A DNA stretch of 64,000 nt from Chryseobacterium aahli. GTDB lineage: Bacteria > Bacteroidota > Bacteroidia > Flavobacteriales > Weeksellaceae. Location of the stretch: positions 62,001 through 126,000 of the forward strand of contig NZ_JALDNB010000001.1 in the NCBI RefSeq assembly GCF_022699665.1, in the 5' to 3' direction. Shown here one piece after another: positions 7,874 through 16,941 of the stretch. A program made the translations under genes and the position numbers. Each line of letters starts with the position of its first letter. Within the stretch, counting starts at the first letter, position 1. Under the pieces are notes generated by a model. That model made no database searches and was not told the origin of the DNA. It saw only the letters and a list, made by a program, of their open reading frames with translations.

Positions 7874-10147
7874 TCAGCATATTTCCATCATTTTATCATA
7901 ATGACTTTTACCGCCAATATTTTCAAACAACATTTCAAAACTTTTTATTGCAACTTCTTTAGATTCTTCTAATATTCTAGAAAAGTATATTTCGTCATTT
8001 GTTGAAACTCTATGACTTCCATCTTGTATTTGAGAAATTAATGCCGTTATGATCAAATTTTCCGAGCTTTCTTCTGGTATATCATTCTTTAAATCCCACA
8101 ACTTTACATCATTTATAAGCCCCATAAAATTTCCATAACTTTCAATAATTCTACGCATATTATTAAAAAGTGCAATAGAAAATTTTTCAGAACTTTCTTT
8201 TTTTACTTCCTGCCATAGTAGATGATAATCATTGAAAGCTACATTTTTATAGCCTTCTATTTTTTCAATAATTGATTGATTATTAATTTTTTTTATATTA
8301 AAATAGGTTGTTGAATGGCATATTCTTGCGCCAGAGGCTAAAGCGACTTCTTTGTAAAAGAAAATATTGTGTGTTAAAATAAAAACTTGTTCTATATTTT
8401 CATTTTTTAGTTGATCAATTAGATTATTTCGTTGTTGGTCTTTTCCCGTTCCTTTTTTTGTAATTAACCTTCTGATTAGTGTAGAAACAAAAAATAAAAC
8501 CTGACTATCCATACTTGATACTGGATCATCAATTACAATAATTTTCTTTTTTGTAGAATTTTGTGTGTCGTTAGTTCCTAAACACATTTGATAAAAATAT
8601 AAAAAGGCAATAAAATTTTTTTCTCCCTCACTTAAGGTTTTAAAAATGTGGCTTTCGGAAGTTTCTCCTTCCCGTAAAATGTAATATTTTATAATATTAT
8701 TTTCAACTTCTCTTTTTTCAATTTTAAATCCTGTAAAATTATTTTTAATAAGTAAATCATTGATGCTGTCAATAGCTTTTTGCGTATTAACAGTTTGTTT
8801 TTGCCATTCTTTAATTTTATCTTTAGATTGACTTTTTAGATTTTTTAAAGTATCAATTTCTGATTTTAATTGTTCTAATTTTTCTATGTTGCTATTATTT
8901 GCAATTTTAAAAGAATTAATTTTTTCTTTAACTTGATAAGAAATATATTTCCATATTTCATCTGTTAATTCTTGTTGACTTTGTTCTATGTTGTCAATTT
9001 CTTCATTATGAATTCTAATATTTTCGTTGACTTTTTCAATTTCGATTTTAAATAAATCGATAGTTTCTAACTTTTTCTTTTCGTTAGGATTATCAATTTT
9101 AGCTAGAATTTCTTTTTCATTTTTATTCAAAATTTTTGTTAGTTGATTTTGTATTTGTAGGACATCAAACTTAATCAGATCAAAATCTGTCAATATTTTC
9201 AAATTTGAATTGAAAGAGGAAACTTTAGCTGAGTATTTTGAATATAATTCTTTAATATTTTTAATTTTTTCTTCTCTGGTAGTATCAAAATAACTTTCAA
9301 ATTGCTGTAATAAATCTTTATCAATTGTCTGTTTCTGACAGAAAGGGCAATCTTGAATTTCTTTCTTCTTATTCAAGAAAGTAATTCCTTGTTGAATCCA
9401 AGCACTATTGTTTAATTCATTAATAATAGAAGAAATAGGAACATCATTACTTCCTACAATGATTTCTTCGAGGGCATTATTTAGTTCTTTTTCTAAATCA
9501 AGTATCTTATTAAAATCATGATCGGAAATATTTTTCTCTATTTTAACTAAATCTTCTAAATAGTATTTCTTATATTTTTCAGAGATATAATTTATGGTTT
9601 TTGAAGAATATTCCGTTTTGTTTATTTGAACAAGTTTTTCATAAAAAGGATCTTTTCTTCCGCCTAAATTTATTTTGTTGAAGTTCTCTTGAAATTCCTT
9701 ATTGTAACTCCAGCAATCTTCTACTATATTAACAAGCTCTTGTTTTTTTGAATTTTCAAGTTTTTGTTTTCCATCATCTTTATCTAAAATTGATTTCTCA
9801 ATGTTCGCTAATGTTATATATTCATTTTTAATATTTTCATCAATTTCTTCGTTCTTTTCATCTAATGAAAAAATTCCGGATAGTTCAGTTTTGATGTAAA
9901 AGTTATTTTGTACAAAATCGGAATCAAATACAATTATTTCTTCTTCATTTCGATTAAAGCCATCGATCGAGCAATTATTGAAATGACTTGAAAGAACTTC
10001 ATTTTGGGAAAGGTTATAAAATAGGCGAGCGATTGTAGACTTTCCAGAACCATTATTTCCAAAAAAGAAATTTACTTTTTTAAAATCATTTATTTCAGCA
10101 GGATTTTTATAGCTTGCAACTTGGCTAAGTTCAATTCTTGTTATCAT
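7874..10147 (-). CDS. AAA_13 / ABC-type ATPase, PrrC/RloC-like candidate anticodon nuclease
   Basis: The N-terminus carries a P-loop, GNNGSGKST (about residues 30-38). The C-terminal head has the ABC signature LSEGEKNF, a Walker B strand IIVIDDPVSSMDSQ and an H-loop VFILTHN. A long charged, probably coiled-coil middle contains a CPFCQK motif near 270 that resembles a zinc hook. This SMC/Rad50-like layout with a CxxC hook is that of RloC. Near the C-terminus, NMRRIIESYG holds an Arg and Glu four apart, and a His follows in DGSH about 43 residues later. In PrrC, Arg320, Glu324 and His356 are the catalytic set. The spacing to His differs here and similar motifs occur in related non-nuclease ATPases, so nuclease activity is an inference. 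No restriction-modification genes are adjacent. The gene is AT-rich compared with housekeeping neighbours. Confidence 0.75.
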   Translation of the reverse strand: MITRIELSQVASYKNPAEINDFKKVNFFFGNNGSGKSTIARLFYNLSQNEVLSSHFNNCSIDGFNRNEEEIIVFDSDFVQNNFYIKTELSGIFSLDEKNEEIDENIKNEYITLANIEKSILDKDDGKQKLENSKKQELVNIVEDCWSYNKEFQENFNKINLGGRKDPFYEKLVQINKTEYSSKTINYISEKYKKYYLEDLVKIEKNISDHDFNKILDLEKELNNALEEIIVGSNDVPISSIINELNNSAWIQQGITFLNKKKEIQDCPFCQKQTIDKDLLQQFESYFDTTREEKIKNIKELYSKYSAKVSSFNSNLKILTDFDLIKFDVLQIQNQLTKILNKNEKEILAKIDNPNEKKKLETIDLFKIEIEKVNENIRIHNEEIDNIEQSQQELTDEIWKYISYQVKEKINSFKIANNSNIEKLEQLKSEIDTLKNLKSQSKDKIKEWQKQTVNTQKAIDSINDLLIKNNFTGFKIEKREVENNIIKYYILREGETSESHIFKTLSEGEKNFIAFLYFYQMCLGTNDTQNSTKKKIIVIDDPVSSMDSQVLFFVSTLIRRLITKKGTGKDQQRNNLIDQLKNENIEQVFILTHNIFFYKEVALASGARICHSTTYFNIKKINNQSIIEKIEGYKNVAFNDYHLLWQEVKKESSEKFSIALFNNMRRIIESYGNFMGLINDVKLWDLKNDIPEESSENLIITALISQIQDGSHRVSTNDEIYFSRILEESKEVAIKSFEMLFENIGGKSHYDKMMEIC

Positions 10148-10191
10148 AAGTTGAAGATTGTTATTAGTTTACTGCAAATATAATATGAATG

Positions 10192-10225
10192 TACAAAAAA
10201 CGACTACGGATTCCCATAATCGTTT
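10192..10225 (-). terminator. terminator closing the rtcB operon
   Basis: On the minus strand a 12-bp stem (with two G-U pairs) and a GAAT loop are followed by six T. It lies after the rtcB 3' fragment and before the ATPase, so it would end transcripts coming from rtcB. Confidence 0.8.
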
Positions 10226-10307
10226 AATTTTAATATCTCTCTTTTAAATTATAATGCTATGCGCAATTCTACGGAAGAACAAAACATGGAATATTTATAT
10301 GAATCTA

Positions 10308-10562
<255 letters not shown>

Positions 10563-10574
10563 AAAAATAACTAT

Positions 10575-12329
10575 TTAAACTTTAAAAATTCTCATAAAGC
10601 TGTCTTTTTCCAGAGATTTCATAGAGAAATTATAATCTGATTCATCTTTTTCCGAAGTTATTATTGCTCCCAATTCTTCTACAAGCTTGTTAAAAGAAAT
10701 CGGCTCATACCATTGCTGGTAAAGTGCCTGCGTAGCCATCATCGAAACTTCAGAACTTCCTGAAACATGAGAATGTCCGGCTCCGAAATTTAACAGAACA
10801 AAACATTGTCTTCCATCTTTCGGCAAGAGAATTCCCAGAATCGTTTGTTTCTGAACTGAGTTGCATTGAGCTTCTGCAAACAGATTGTTTGGGTTCATCA
10901 TATAATCGTAAGAAATGGCATCACCTTTTCCGATCACGATTTTATAACCACAATCACTGCTTCCGCTGAATACGTTATTCATGACCAAAGTCGGAGCCAC
11001 AAAACCTTTGTTGGCATATAGATATTCTACGGCACCTTGTGGTGCAGAGGTCATATCTCCGGAGTACATCAACTGACCTTCATTTTGATTATAAGATGCA
11101 TTCCAGCCAATTTTTCCGGCGATATTCAATCCTGAAAGATCGAGGTCATAAGCTCCCCAGGCATTTTCCCAGTAGATTCCGATGGCCAATCTGTCTCCGT
11201 AAAATCTTGTTCCTGTAGGGATGTTTCCTACAAACATTTTTTCTGAAGTGGGTAACGCAAATTCTACATCTTTAGGGAAATACATCTTCTTACCTGAAAG
11301 ATTATATTTTGATTTTAAGTAGTTTAAAATGAAATCATAATTCAATTCGTTCACAGAAGTTGATGTGGCTTTTTTCGTCCACGATTTACCGTTCCTGATT
11401 CTATAAACAAAAGTATCCTGACCATACATTCTTGAGTAGCACGCTGACAACGCTTTGAATAATGCAAACGGAGTGGCGTTTTCCAGCCAATGCAAATCAC
11501 TGTTTTCCAGCAAAATATTTGTTGCATTATTTAACGGATTTGAAATTAAAGGCTGATGATAAACTTTTGACAGTTTTGAAATTTTATTAATCGTTTTCGG
11601 CGCTTTGTTTTTAAATGCTAAAAACAGAGGCTTGAAACGGTTGAAAATTTCAGCCAGTTTTTCCAATTCGAACTTTTCAAACAGATAGGTTGGATTGAAT
11701 TTACTTTGCTTAATTTCATCGATTAAGTCATCACTTTTGATCAGAAGTGTTGTTCTGGTCGTTTTATAAATCACATAACGGAAAAATTCTACCGGATTCT
11801 CAGGGTAAATATCGTAGCGGTCAGCTATTTTTATGATTGCTTCTTTGTTTCTGATATTTTCTTTTCCTGTAAAATCATACTCTAATTCGTTATGCAAAAT
11901 ATGCAGTACATCATCAATTGTTTCTTCCTTCAGGGCAATTCCGGACTTCAATAAGGAAAGGCATTTTTCCTGCATTTCTTCGATGCTGTAAGCTTTAATT
12001 ACTTTAAAGGTTAATTTCAAATCAGGAACATTCAATACTTCATTCGGAATATAGATTTCATTTTGAAAATTGCTTCCGTAGGTAGAAATATAATGATTGA
12101 TTTGTTCGATAAGTAATTGAAATCTTGTGCTGTCTTTGATTTTCTGCCAGGATTTATGAAAGGTTTTATTTAAATCATTTCCATTGAGCTTTTCTCTTTT
12201 GTAAAAAGAAATAATTTCTTTTTTTGCCCAAACAGCATCAGGCTCGATCATAAAACCATCTTCTGAAATAAACGCTTTCGCATCAGATTCTTTTGCTAAT
12301 ACAGCATTGAATAATTTTAATGTTTTCAT
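10575..12329 (-). CDS. unknown protein with TerD-like C-terminal domain, in the rtcB operon (584 aa)
   Basis: The ATG at 12329 (MKTLKLFNAVLAKESD) is chosen because the 36 residues upstream fall inside the hairpin repeats. The N-terminal 330 residues appear helical and have no motif I recognise. From about residue 340 a basic stretch (FVYRIRNGKSWTKK) leads into a beta-rich part. There IGIYWENAWGAYDLDLSG, then an Asn-rich strand, and QLMYSGDMTSAPQGAVEY follow the pattern of TerD-family domains (aromatic strand, DLDxS, SGD, acidic end). No MIDAS motif of a von Willebrand domain is seen. The position beside rtcB and a tRNA-like RNA is that of Ro60/Rsr in enterobacteria, but I could not find convincing TROVE features. 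A role in RNA repair is inferred from context only. Confidence 0.7.
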   Translation of the reverse strand: MKTLKLFNAVLAKESDAKAFISEDGFMIEPDAVWAKKEIISFYKREKLNGNDLNKTFHKSWQKIKDSTRFQLLIEQINHYISTYGSNFQNEIYIPNEVLNVPDLKLTFKVIKAYSIEEMQEKCLSLLKSGIALKEETIDDVLHILHNELEYDFTGKENIRNKEAIIKIADRYDIYPENPVEFFRYVIYKTTRTTLLIKSDDLIDEIKQSKFNPTYLFEKFELEKLAEIFNRFKPLFLAFKNKAPKTINKISKLSKVYHQPLISNPLNNATNILLENSDLHWLENATPFALFKALSACYSRMYGQDTFVYRIRNGKSWTKKATSTSVNELNYDFILNYLKSKYNLSGKKMYFPKDVEFALPTSEKMFVGNIPTGTRFYGDRLAIGIYWENAWGAYDLDLSGLNIAGKIGWNASYNQNEGQLMYSGDMTSAPQGAVEYLYANKGFVAPTLVMNNVFSGSSDCGYKIVIGKGDAISYDYMMNPNNLFAEAQCNSVQKQTILGILLPKDGRQCFVLLNFGAGHSHVSGSSEVSMMATQALYQQWYEPISFNKLVEELGAIITSEKDESDYNFSMKSLEKDSFMRIFKV

Positions 12330-12349
12330 TGTTTTAAATTTTAAAAAAA

Positions 12350-12519
12350 TAAGTGAGGAGTAATTTTCTTTAAAGTGAATGTTATAGGAACTCCTTTTAC
12401 CTACAGTTTTACAAAAAGGCGGGGAGTATTTTTCCAATTATAGGAACTCCCTTTGCCTTAGAATTTCTTAAAAAGGCGGAAAGTAAATGTGGGAAATCAA
12501 TAGGAACTTTCTTTGCCTT
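12350..12519 (-). repeat. three tandem covarying hairpins in the operon leader
   Basis: On the minus strand three hairpins precede the 584-aa gene, at 12519-12473, 12459-12416 and 12403-12350. Each 5' arm starts with a version of AAGGCAAAGRRAGTTCCTAT and each 3' arm is a version of ACTYYCCGCCTT. The stems covary: GAAAGT/ACTTTC, GGGAGT/ACTCCC, GGAGT/ACTCC. The third uses a G-U pair on the minus strand that would be an A-C mismatch on the plus strand, which points to minus-strand RNA. The last hairpin ends 21 nt before the start codon. The same 20-nt motif occurs inside the tRNA-like gene. Confidence 0.8.
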
Positions 12520-12576
12520 AATTTTTTAATAAATGAAAATGATTAATCGTTGAATATAAACATTTTCAATATTTTG

Positions 12577-12684
12577 AGGAACAGGCAGGGCTCGAACCTG
12601 CGACCAACAAACTTGATTCATAGGAACTTTATTTGCCATAAGCGAAAAGTATTACTGTTGCTCTACCATCTGAGCTACTGTTCC
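12577..12684 (-). tRNA. tRNA-like gene with ~35-nt insertion in the anticodon region
   Basis: The 108-nt minus-strand sequence has a perfect 7-bp acceptor stem (GGAACAG/CTGTTCC), a normal D arm (GCTC-AGATGGTA-GAGC), and a normal T arm (GCAGG-TTCGAGC-CCTGC). No CCA is encoded. Between D arm and T arm the space is about 35 nt longer than in a type I tRNA. A weak anticodon stem (AACAG with TTGTT, or ACAGT with TTTGT) can be drawn. Inside it sits the motif found in the downstream hairpins. The anticodon cannot be assigned. The gene lies 22 nt after rtcB. It may be an intron-containing tRNA, a pseudo-tRNA, or a tRNA-mimicking RNA such as the bacterial Y RNAs. Confidence 0.75.
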
Positions 12685-12706
12685 CACCTTTATAAAAAGT
12701 TTTTAT

Positions 12707-14095
<1,389 letters not shown>

Positions 14096-14109
14096 TTATT
14101 TTGTTGATG

Positions 14110-14145
14110 CAAAGTAATTACCTTAATGCGCAATAATTTTGCGTA
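14110..14145 (-). promoter_or_regulatory. rtcB promoter with overlapping inverted repeat
   Basis: TTACTTTG at 14117-14110 (minus) is one base from the -7 consensus. Just upstream, TACGCAA at 14145-14139 and TTGCGCA at 14133-14127 form a near-perfect inverted repeat with a 5-bp spacer, placed where the -33 box should be. That position suits a repressor or activator, for example the WYL protein encoded nearby. This is inference from position. Confidence 0.5.
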
Positions 14146-14197
14146 GATGAAATTATTTTGATTATTTTTGAGAAAATTAATTTAACTAAAATTTTTT

Positions 14198-14346
14198 AAC
14201 ACATTAGAACACATTAGAACACTTTAGTTTTTTTAGTTTAATGCTTAACAAATAAATAGAGTACTTAAGTTTTTAAAAAATCTTTGATTTTTTCTAATGT
14301 GTTCTTTATGTTTTCAAAGATGATAACTCAAAGATTCTAATGTGTT
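14198..14346. repeat. decamer repeats AACACATTAG, direct and inverted
   Basis: AACACATTAG occurs at 14198 and 14208, followed by the variant AACACTTTAG at 14218. Its complement CTAATGTGTT occurs at 14294 and 14337. The five copies occupy the divergent region between rtcB and the HopJ-family gene. They may be operator sites, or part of a dispersed AT-rich intergenic repeat. The sequence cannot decide. Confidence 0.7.
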
Positions 14347-14392
14347 AAAAGAAATTTGTAAGTCTTTTCAATTTTATTTAAAAATAAAAAAT

Positions 14393-14725
14393 ATGTTATT
14401 CGAACAATTAGAAAAATCAGCGGAAGAAATACAGTTTAAAGATGTCATTGCATTTATTGACGAACATTATGATTTTACTCCGACAAAATTTAGCAACGGA
14501 AATATCGTGAACGAGGCAGATCAAAATAACGGATCTTGTAAGGTTTTCAGTTTTGCAAAGCTGAATGATTTGCCAAAAGAAGATACTTTAAACCTTTTCG
14601 GAGAGTTTTACCGGGAAGATGTTTTGAAAAATCCTGAGGGTACAGATCACCAGAATATCAGAAATTTTATTGAATATGGCTGGGATGGGATTTCATTTGA
14701 AGGGAAGGCTTTGAAGAGGAAGTAA
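14393..14725 (+). CDS. HopJ type III effector family protein
   Basis: The ATG at 14393 (MLFEQLEKSAEE) is chosen over the upstream in-frame ATG because it gives the family's usual length of about 110 residues. The whole protein follows the HopJ pattern: FTPTKFSNGNIVNEADQNNGSCK, then the aromatic block FGEFYREDVLKNPEGTDHQNIRNF and a C-terminal EYGWDGISFEGKALKRK. Despite the name, homologues are common in non-pathogens without type III secretion, and the biochemical role is unknown. It diverges from rtcB and precedes the WYL regulator on the same strand. Confidence 0.9.
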   Translation: MLFEQLEKSAEEIQFKDVIAFIDEHYDFTPTKFSNGNIVNEADQNNGSCKVFSFAKLNDLPKEDTLNLFGEFYREDVLKNPEGTDHQNIRNFIEYGWDGISFEGKALKRK

Positions 14726-14745
14726 TTTTTTTTGTACATCTAGTT

Positions 14746-14890
14746 TGTCATTCCGGAGGAATCTCAATAATTTTTTATAATTAATTGCTTAGATTCCTGC
14801 GGAATGACAAAGTGGTTGTTTCTTTTTTTTTAACCACCCCGTCAAAAATTCTATGAATTTTCGCCACCCCTCCAGAGGAGGGGAATTTAC
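14746..14890. repeat. dispersed intergenic repeats between the HopJ and WYL genes
   Basis: TTGTCATTCCGGAGGAATCT at 14745-14764 and its near complement at 14791-14810 form a long REP-like inverted repeat. A second, unrelated element at about 14857-14885 contains CACCCCTCCAGAGGAGGGG, a compact palindrome. Both look like intergenic repeats that recur in related genomes. The hairpin may also end transcription of the HopJ-family gene. Confidence 0.65.
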
Positions 14891-14932
14891 ATGCTTTAGT
14901 CTTTACTCAACCTTAAATCTTAACCTTTAACT

Positions 14933-15955
14933 ATGTCATCCAACAAAAACGCTCTCATCCGCTACAAAACTTTAGATAAATGTCTGAAGAATAAGTATAA
15001 AAAATACACTTTGGAAGATTTAATCGATGAATGTTCCGAAGCGTTGTTTGAATTTGAAGGCAAAGAGTCTTTTGTAAGCAAACGTACAGTACAATTGGAT
15101 TTGCAGAATATGCGGAGTGAAAAATTCGGGTATGAAGCTCCGATTGAGGTTTATGAGAGAAGATATTACCGTTACAGCGATCCGGAGTATAGTATTCATC
15201 AAATTTCCGTCAATGAAAACGACCTTAAAGCGATGAATAATGCCATTCAGATTTTAAAGCAGTTTAAAGATTTTTCCATGTTTAAGGAAATGAATGGTGT
15301 TATCCAGAAGTTGGAAGATTCTATTCATTCGACCAATCAGAAATCGATTATTCATTTGGATAAAAATGAGCAACTGAAAGGTTTGGAGCATATTGATGTT
15401 TTGTATGAAAGTGTTTTAAATAAAAAGGTTTTAAAGATTTGCTATAAAAGTTTCAAAGCGAGAGAATCGAATATTATCACCGTTCATCCTCAATTATTAA
15501 AGGAGTACAACAACCGATGGTTTTTGATTTGTTGGCATAAAAAAGCGATTTACAATCTCGCTTTAGACAGGATGGAGGAAATTGAGATCGATGAAACTAC
15601 AGAATACATTGACAAGGATTTTGATGCAGATCGTTATTTTGGTGAAGTCATCGGAGCAACGGTTTCTGAGACGCAAAGACCGCAAAATGTTATCTTTTTT
15701 GTCAATTCACAACATGCTCCATACGTAAAAACCAAACCTTTTCATCATTCTCAGGAAATTATCAAGGAAGATGAAAACGGAACGACTTTTAAAATTTGTG
15801 TTCAGCTCAATTTTGAATTAGAACGAATGATTTTAGGAATGGGAGAGTTTTTAACTGTTTTAGGTCCAAGAAAACTGAAACAGAGAATTGCCAAAAGTAT
15901 TAAAGCGGCACATTTAAATTATCAGGGTAATGAAACGGGGAATGAAGAATTATAA
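14933..15955 (+). CDS. WYL-domain transcriptional regulator
   Basis: The N-terminal 75 residues form a winged helix-turn-helix (RYKTLDKCL to SKRTVQLDLQNMR), followed by a linker and a WYL domain from about 145. The WYL core is visible as LKICYKSF, VHPQLLKEYNNRWFLICWH and NLALDRMEEIE. The C-terminal extension (MILGMGEFLTVLGPRKL) is the usual WCX-like tail. WYL domains are thought to bind nucleic-acid or nucleotide ligands and often control DNA- or RNA-damage genes. With rtcB nearby, this protein is the natural candidate regulator of the repair operon. No experiment supports this. Confidence 0.88.
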   Translation: MSSNKNALIRYKTLDKCLKNKYKKYTLEDLIDECSEALFEFEGKESFVSKRTVQLDLQNMRSEKFGYEAPIEVYERRYYRYSDPEYSIHQISVNENDLKAMNNAIQILKQFKDFSMFKEMNGVIQKLEDSIHSTNQKSIIHLDKNEQLKGLEHIDVLYESVLNKKVLKICYKSFKARESNIITVHPQLLKEYNNRWFLICWHKKAIYNLALDRMEEIEIDETTEYIDKDFDADRYFGEVIGATVSETQRPQNVIFFVNSQHAPYVKTKPFHHSQEIIKEDENGTTFKICVQLNFELERMILGMGEFLTVLGPRKLKQRIAKSIKAAHLNYQGNETGNEEL

Positions 15956-16015
15956 TTTAGTTTTGTTATAAAAATTGGCTTGAAACTTGTAATTGTTTTT
16001 GAAAATAAATTTATT

Positions 16016-16147
16016 ATGAAATCAAGAATATTAAAAGCGGTACTTGCAATGGTAGTTCCCATTGTTATTGAATATGTTATCAAGAAATTTACAGAAAAGA
16101 AAGGAGAAGTGAAGGATCCGAATAGACAGATTCCTTCACCACATTAA
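16016..16147 (+). CDS. small membrane protein (43 aa)
   Basis: An ATG at 16016 opens a 43-codon frame too short for most gene finders: MKSRILKAVLAMVVPIVIEY, then a lysine-rich helix and a polar tail ending RQIPSPH. It contains one hydrophobic segment (residues 8-19) and is positively charged on both sides. A terminator begins 7 nt after the stop, which supports a real transcript. It follows the WYL gene by 60 nt and could be its last operon member. Function unknown. Confidence 0.65.
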   Translation: MKSRILKAVLAMVVPIVIEYVIKKFTEKKGEVKDPNRQIPSPH

Positions 16148-16153
16148 AATTAT

Positions 16154-16177
16154 AAGCCTTCCTAATTGGGAGGTTTT
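16154..16177 (+). terminator. terminator after the 43-aa gene
   Basis: AAGCCTTCC and GGGAGGTTT arms around AATT are followed by TTTATTTTT on the plus strand. It touches the stop codon of the convergent LytTR gene. Confidence 0.7.
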
Positions 16178-16941
16178 TATTTTTCAATCCATTCTCTGAA
16201 ATCTGCTGTCTGACTTTGGCTTGTGATAAGTGGATTTTCCCAACCTTTAATTTCTAACGCTAAAGCATTTTTCGAATAGCGTTCAAGTTTTATAATACTC
16301 TTTTTATTGACCAGCTCGCTACGATTAATTTTAAAAAATTCGTTAGGATTGAGCTGAAATTCTATTTCTTTAAGAACGGTCTGATTGAGCAAATGTTTTT
16401 TACCGGAATCATCAAACGCAAAAATAACTCCTTCTTCTGCTTTAAAAAATGTGATATTTTCAGTTTCTAAAAAATAAATTCCTTTATTACTGATCACGCT
16501 GAACCGCTCTTTGAAACTTTTAGGCTGAATTTCTTTTTGAATCTGGCTGATTTTAAATAAAATTTTGTCGGAATCATGAGATTTATTTAATACTAAAAAT
16601 TTATTCCAGGCTTTTTGAAAACGCTCTAAAGTAAATGGTTTTAGAAGATATTCAATTCCATTTGTTTCAAAAGCATTCATCCAAAATTGGTCATAAGCAG
16701 TCGTGAAAATAATCGGACAGGAAATTTTAACTTGATCATAAATTTCAAAAGCATTTCCGTCTAACAATTCAATATCGGAAATAATAAGATCAATAGATTT
16801 TTCTGTTTTAAAAAACTCGACAGCTTGCTCCACATTATCGATTTCTGCTAGGATTTCGGTAGTTTCTTTTAACTCATTAATGAATCTGATGAGTTTTTTT
16901 CTTGCCGGAATTTCATCTTCAATAATGACTATTTTTATCAT
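16177..16941 (-). CDS. LytTR-family response regulator
   Basis: Residues 1-115 form a receiver domain with the acidic pair in IVIIEDEIPARK and the phospho-acceptor Asp in LIISDIELLDG. Residues about 145-254 form a LytTR DNA-binding domain (FKINRSELVNKKSIIKLERY is its core). The gene starts inside the stop codon of the sensor kinase (ATGA overlap at 16938-16941), so the two are translationally coupled. The target genes are not evident. Confidence 0.93.
   Translation of the reverse strand: MIKIVIIEDEIPARKKLIRFINELKETTEILAEIDNVEQAVEFFKTEKSIDLIISDIELLDGNAFEIYDQVKISCPIIFTTAYDQFWMNAFETNGIEYLLKPFTLERFQKAWNKFLVLNKSHDSDKILFKISQIQKEIQPKSFKERFSVISNKGIYFLETENITFFKAEEGVIFAFDDSGKKHLLNQTVLKEIEFQLNPNEFFKINRSELVNKKSIIKLERYSKNALALEIKGWENPLITSQSQTADFREWIEK

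Noticed and set aside
10575..12329. 584-aa protein as a Ro60/Rsr (TROVE) orthologue
   Set aside because: The location would fit, but I could not identify TROVE blocks or a MIDAS motif, so the name was not used.
12330..12437. Upstream extension of the 584-aa gene
   Set aside because: The added residues are encoded by the hairpin repeats, which show RNA-level covariation rather than protein conservation.
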